Shown piece after piece: positions 53,610-55,056 of a stretch of DNA of 55,056 bases. Below the pieces are notes generated by a model. It saw only the letters and a program-made list of their open reading frames with translations. It searched no databases and was not told the DNA's origin. The translations under genes and the position numbers were made by a program. Each line of letters begins with the position of its first letter. Position 1 is the stretch's first letter. Source of the DNA: PUPG01 sp031323845 (GTDB lineage: Bacteria; Bacteroidota; Bacteroidia; Bacteroidales; UBA7960); the NCBI GenBank assembly GCA_031323845.1, contig JAVIYP010000012.1:1-55056 (forward strand), written 5' to 3'.

Positions 53610-53915
53610 CCACGAGGCGGGGAAGTGGTGACATATCTCCTATCTTTCGCCTGCAGGGCAAAAGGTATGGCAGCAACGAAGCAAGGAATGCGGCCCATTT
53701 TGCCTGCAGGGCGTGAAGAGCTTCACCCGGACCAAAAAACGCCAAACCAACCCTCGCGTTTAGCAAAAACAAATACACTTGTCAATATGGGCTTCACAAA
53801 AAGAGAACCCGGCAATGCAAACTTCTAAAGCTTATTGGCTGTAAACTAAACCAAAAAAACCAAGAATTAAGGGCATTGCCTATATCTGGTGAATAAAACC
53901 TTCGACATGCAGACA

Positions 53916-54575
53916 TCATACTCCGGCCAGCCTGAACACTTCCGAATATTCAAAGATATGCTTGTCTTGGGCTTGAATGAATGTGGCATTGATCATGGCC
54001 AGGGCCACGGTATCGCCGTGTATGGGTTTGTATTTTTTCATCAGGCCCAGGCGGTTGATGGTGCTGATGACAGCAACACCAAGGTTTTCGGCCCGGCGAT
54101 CCTCGGAGCGCGGTCCAGTGAGCGGCCCGGGTCTTATAAAGACCTTGTGCCGGAAAGGCAGCGTTGAAAGATCCCGTTCCAGCTCGCCCTTCATCCGCAT
54201 ATAGAAAAACGGTGACGTATGCCTGGCACCCGCCGAAGACACCAGCACCACACTGCCAACACCGTTTTTTACTGCCACTGTAGCCATGTTGAACTGATAG
54301 CTGTAATCCACTTCGTACTGTGCCTGTTTGCTGCCCGCTTTGGCTCGGGTGGTGCCAAGACAGAGGTAGAGTACATCGCCCTGAACCAGGGGCGCCCAGG
54401 CTTCCGGTTTTGAAAAGTCGATGATATGCTCTGTTAATTTTGGGTGTTGCAGGCCCGCAGTGCGTCGGCCCAAAACCGTTACCGAAGCAAACCGCTCATC
54501 ATCAAGAAGCCGTTTCAGCAAATGAGATCCGACGAGACCCGTTGCACCAATGAGTAAGGCATGTTTTTGTGTCAT
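53916..54575 (-). CDS. Atypical SDR, NAD(P)H-binding protein
   Basis: A 219-residue Rossmann-fold protein with the nucleotide motif LLIGATGLVGSHLLKRLL at the N-terminus, CLGTTRAKAGS, and VVLVSSAGA; it lacks the Y-x3-K pair in the standard place, so it belongs to the atypical short-chain dehydrogenases close to HTATIP2/TIP30-like and NAD(P)H-binding proteins. Enzyme activity cannot be assigned; such proteins act as oxidoreductases or redox sensors. It stands alone; its C-terminus faces the intergenic region downstream of purE. Confidence 0.85.
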   Translation of the reverse strand: MTQKHALLIGATGLVGSHLLKRLLDDERFASVTVLGRRTAGLQHPKLTEHIIDFSKPEAWAPLVQGDVLYLCLGTTRAKAGSKQAQYEVDYSYQFNMATVAVKNGVGSVVLVSSAGARHTSPFFYMRMKGELERDLSTLPFRHKVFIRPGPLTGPRSEDRRAENLGVAVISTINRLGLMKKYKPIHGDTVALAMINATFIQAQDKHIFEYSEVFRLAGV

Positions 54576-54620
54576 GGATGGTCTTTTTACTTTTTATATG
54601 AATAAAGGGGTTATGGCGGC

Positions 54621-54690
54621 AAATGTTCAAATGTGCAAATGTTTAAATGTGCAAATGTGCAGATGTGAAGATGTGCAGATTTCAGATGTG
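54621..54690. repeat. Octamer array, same family as at 47.6 and 48.2 kb
   Basis: About nine units of AAATGTGC/AGATGTGC/AGATGTGA, matching the GATGTGCA/GATGTGAA unit that flanks the four-helix-bundle gene, in the same orientation as the left array there. Two 7-base units end the run. Confidence 0.85.
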
Positions 54691-54699
54691 AGGCTATTG

Positions 54700-54756
54700 T
54701 TGAATCGTTTATTGTTTAATCGTTTAATCGTTTGTTGTTTAATCGTTTAATCGTTG
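54700..54756. repeat. TTTAATCG array
   Basis: Tandem TTTAATCG units (8 bases) mixed with 7-base TTTATTG and TTTGTTG units. It directly follows the octamer array and has a different sequence. Confidence 0.85.
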
Positions 54757-54791
54757 ATGGGGTTTGTGGCGACCGCATGGAGAAATCTGTT

Positions 54792-54863
54792 AGGAGCTGG
54801 GAGCTCGAAGGAAGTAAGATAGCTCGAAGCTGGAAGCTCTAAGCTCGAAGGAAAAAAGAGAGG
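54792..54863. repeat. AGCTCGAAG-type degenerate repeats
   Basis: Units GGAGCTGGGAGCTCGAAGGAA, AGCTCGAAGCTGGAAGCTC and AAGCTCGAAGGAA follow one another over about 70 bases. The units are imperfect but clearly derived from one core, AGCTCGAAG/AGCTGGAAG. Confidence 0.75.
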
Positions 54864-54868
54864 TGTCT

Positions 54869-55056
54869 TGTCCTGAAATAGGTTTACACATTTTGTAAAC
54901 ATTGTAAACAAAAATCAGGGTTATGGGCGGTCGAAATAAACTTCGAACTCATTAATCATCCTCCTGTATGTCAAAAATCCTGTCATGGGTGTGTGTCTTC
55001 GCCGAGCTCGCAAGTGCTCGGTTCAACTGTTTGTGTTTTATAAGTGTTTGTATATC
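54869..55056. mobile_element. Possible insertion-sequence terminus
   Basis: The stretch begins TGTCCTGAAATAGGTTTACA and contains GTTTACA...TGTAAAC inverted motifs (54883-54900), followed by DNA with no gene in reach. A TGT... start and nearby arrays suggest the end of an IS that continues beyond the window. No transposase is visible, so this is only a candidate. Confidence 0.25.

Larger units (their letters stand above)
53418..53915. other. Intergenic region with repeats
   Basis: These 498 bases separate purE from the SDR gene. They hold the purE promoter, a three-copy 23-base repeat (53541-53609) and an imperfect inverted repeat (53649-53669 with 53694-53712). The only open frame on the plus strand (53625-53828) has no protein-like composition. 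I see no RNA gene. Confidence 0.45.
54576..55056. other. Repeat-rich intergenic region at window end
   Basis: These 481 bases hold three different short-repeat arrays (54621-54690, 54700-54756, 54792-54863) and then a candidate insertion-sequence end starting near 54869. No convincing gene is present; the minus strand has only open frames of about 20-35 codons here. It may be the flank of an element that continues past the window. Confidence 0.5.

Noticed and set aside
53625..53828. 67-codon open frame in the purE-SDR spacer
   Set aside because: It has no family resemblance or good start context and overlaps the inverted repeat.
54921..55018. Short minus-strand peptide frames near the possible IS end
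   Set aside because: Only 20-35 codons with stops close upstream; no transposase motif can be seen.

Overview
The window is a chromosomal segment of a Bacteroidota bacterium, most likely of the order Bacteroidales. The evidence is the set of lineage-typical families (DUF4296 and START-like proteins, the long form of urocanate hydratase, DUF5689 lipoproteins, a FISUMP lipoprotein, OmpP1/FadL, the tgt-LptF/G pair), the many outer-membrane proteins and lipoproteins, and the promoters. Several genes are preceded by TTTG-N16-20-TAnnTTTG, the Bacteroidota -33/-7 pattern, and there are almost no Shine-Dalgarno sites. All assignments come from reading the sequence; no database search was run.

Layout. 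1-7066 (minus): partial gyrB, an outer-membrane barrel plus TPR protein pair, and the RNase P RNA gene. 7304-11428 (plus): a small surface-polysaccharide cluster (flippase, chain-length protein, O-antigen ligase). 11573-16582: nitroreductase, SGNH lipoprotein with FadL porin, nucleoside kinase. 17071-19538 (plus): a dihydroorotate-dehydrogenase-like enzyme, then a thioredoxin/thioredoxin/DUF6132 operon behind a palindrome that overlaps its promoter. 19545-29346: LptF/G, tgt, an ECF-type sigma factor, a small secreted protein, hutU, the DUF4296-dihydroorotase-polyprenol mannosyltransferase operon, and a cysteine desulfurase. 29500-36790: a TonB receptor with two related DUF5689 lipoproteins, divergent from an exported EEP-family nuclease/phosphatase and a small basic protein. 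36785-44207: mutS2, FISUMP lipoprotein, crcB, tRNA(CAU), EamA transporter, START-like protein, class-V PLP enzyme. 44491-49791: a very large fusion of zinc peptidase, TolB-like propeller and Omp85-like barrel, a four-helix-bundle gene enclosed by inverted arrays of octamers, and a sodium:solute symporter. 49885-54575: a helix-hairpin-helix outer-membrane protein coupled to a PorV-like protein, purE, and an atypical SDR. 54576-55056: three short-repeat arrays and a possible insertion-sequence end.

The most unusual parts are these. (1) A four-helix-bundle (23S rRNA intervening-protein family) gene lies between two oppositely oriented octamer arrays, and the same octamer family recurs 6.3 kb away. 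(2) The TonB receptor/DUF5689/EEP locus looks like an uptake system for nucleic acid or organic phosphate. (3) The peptidase-propeller-Omp85 fusion has no function I can name. (4) A thioredoxin module has a palindrome over its -7 box. Two housekeeping enzymes also depart from textbook metal sites: the Tgt zinc cysteines are absent, and the dihydroorotase HxH motif reads QxH.
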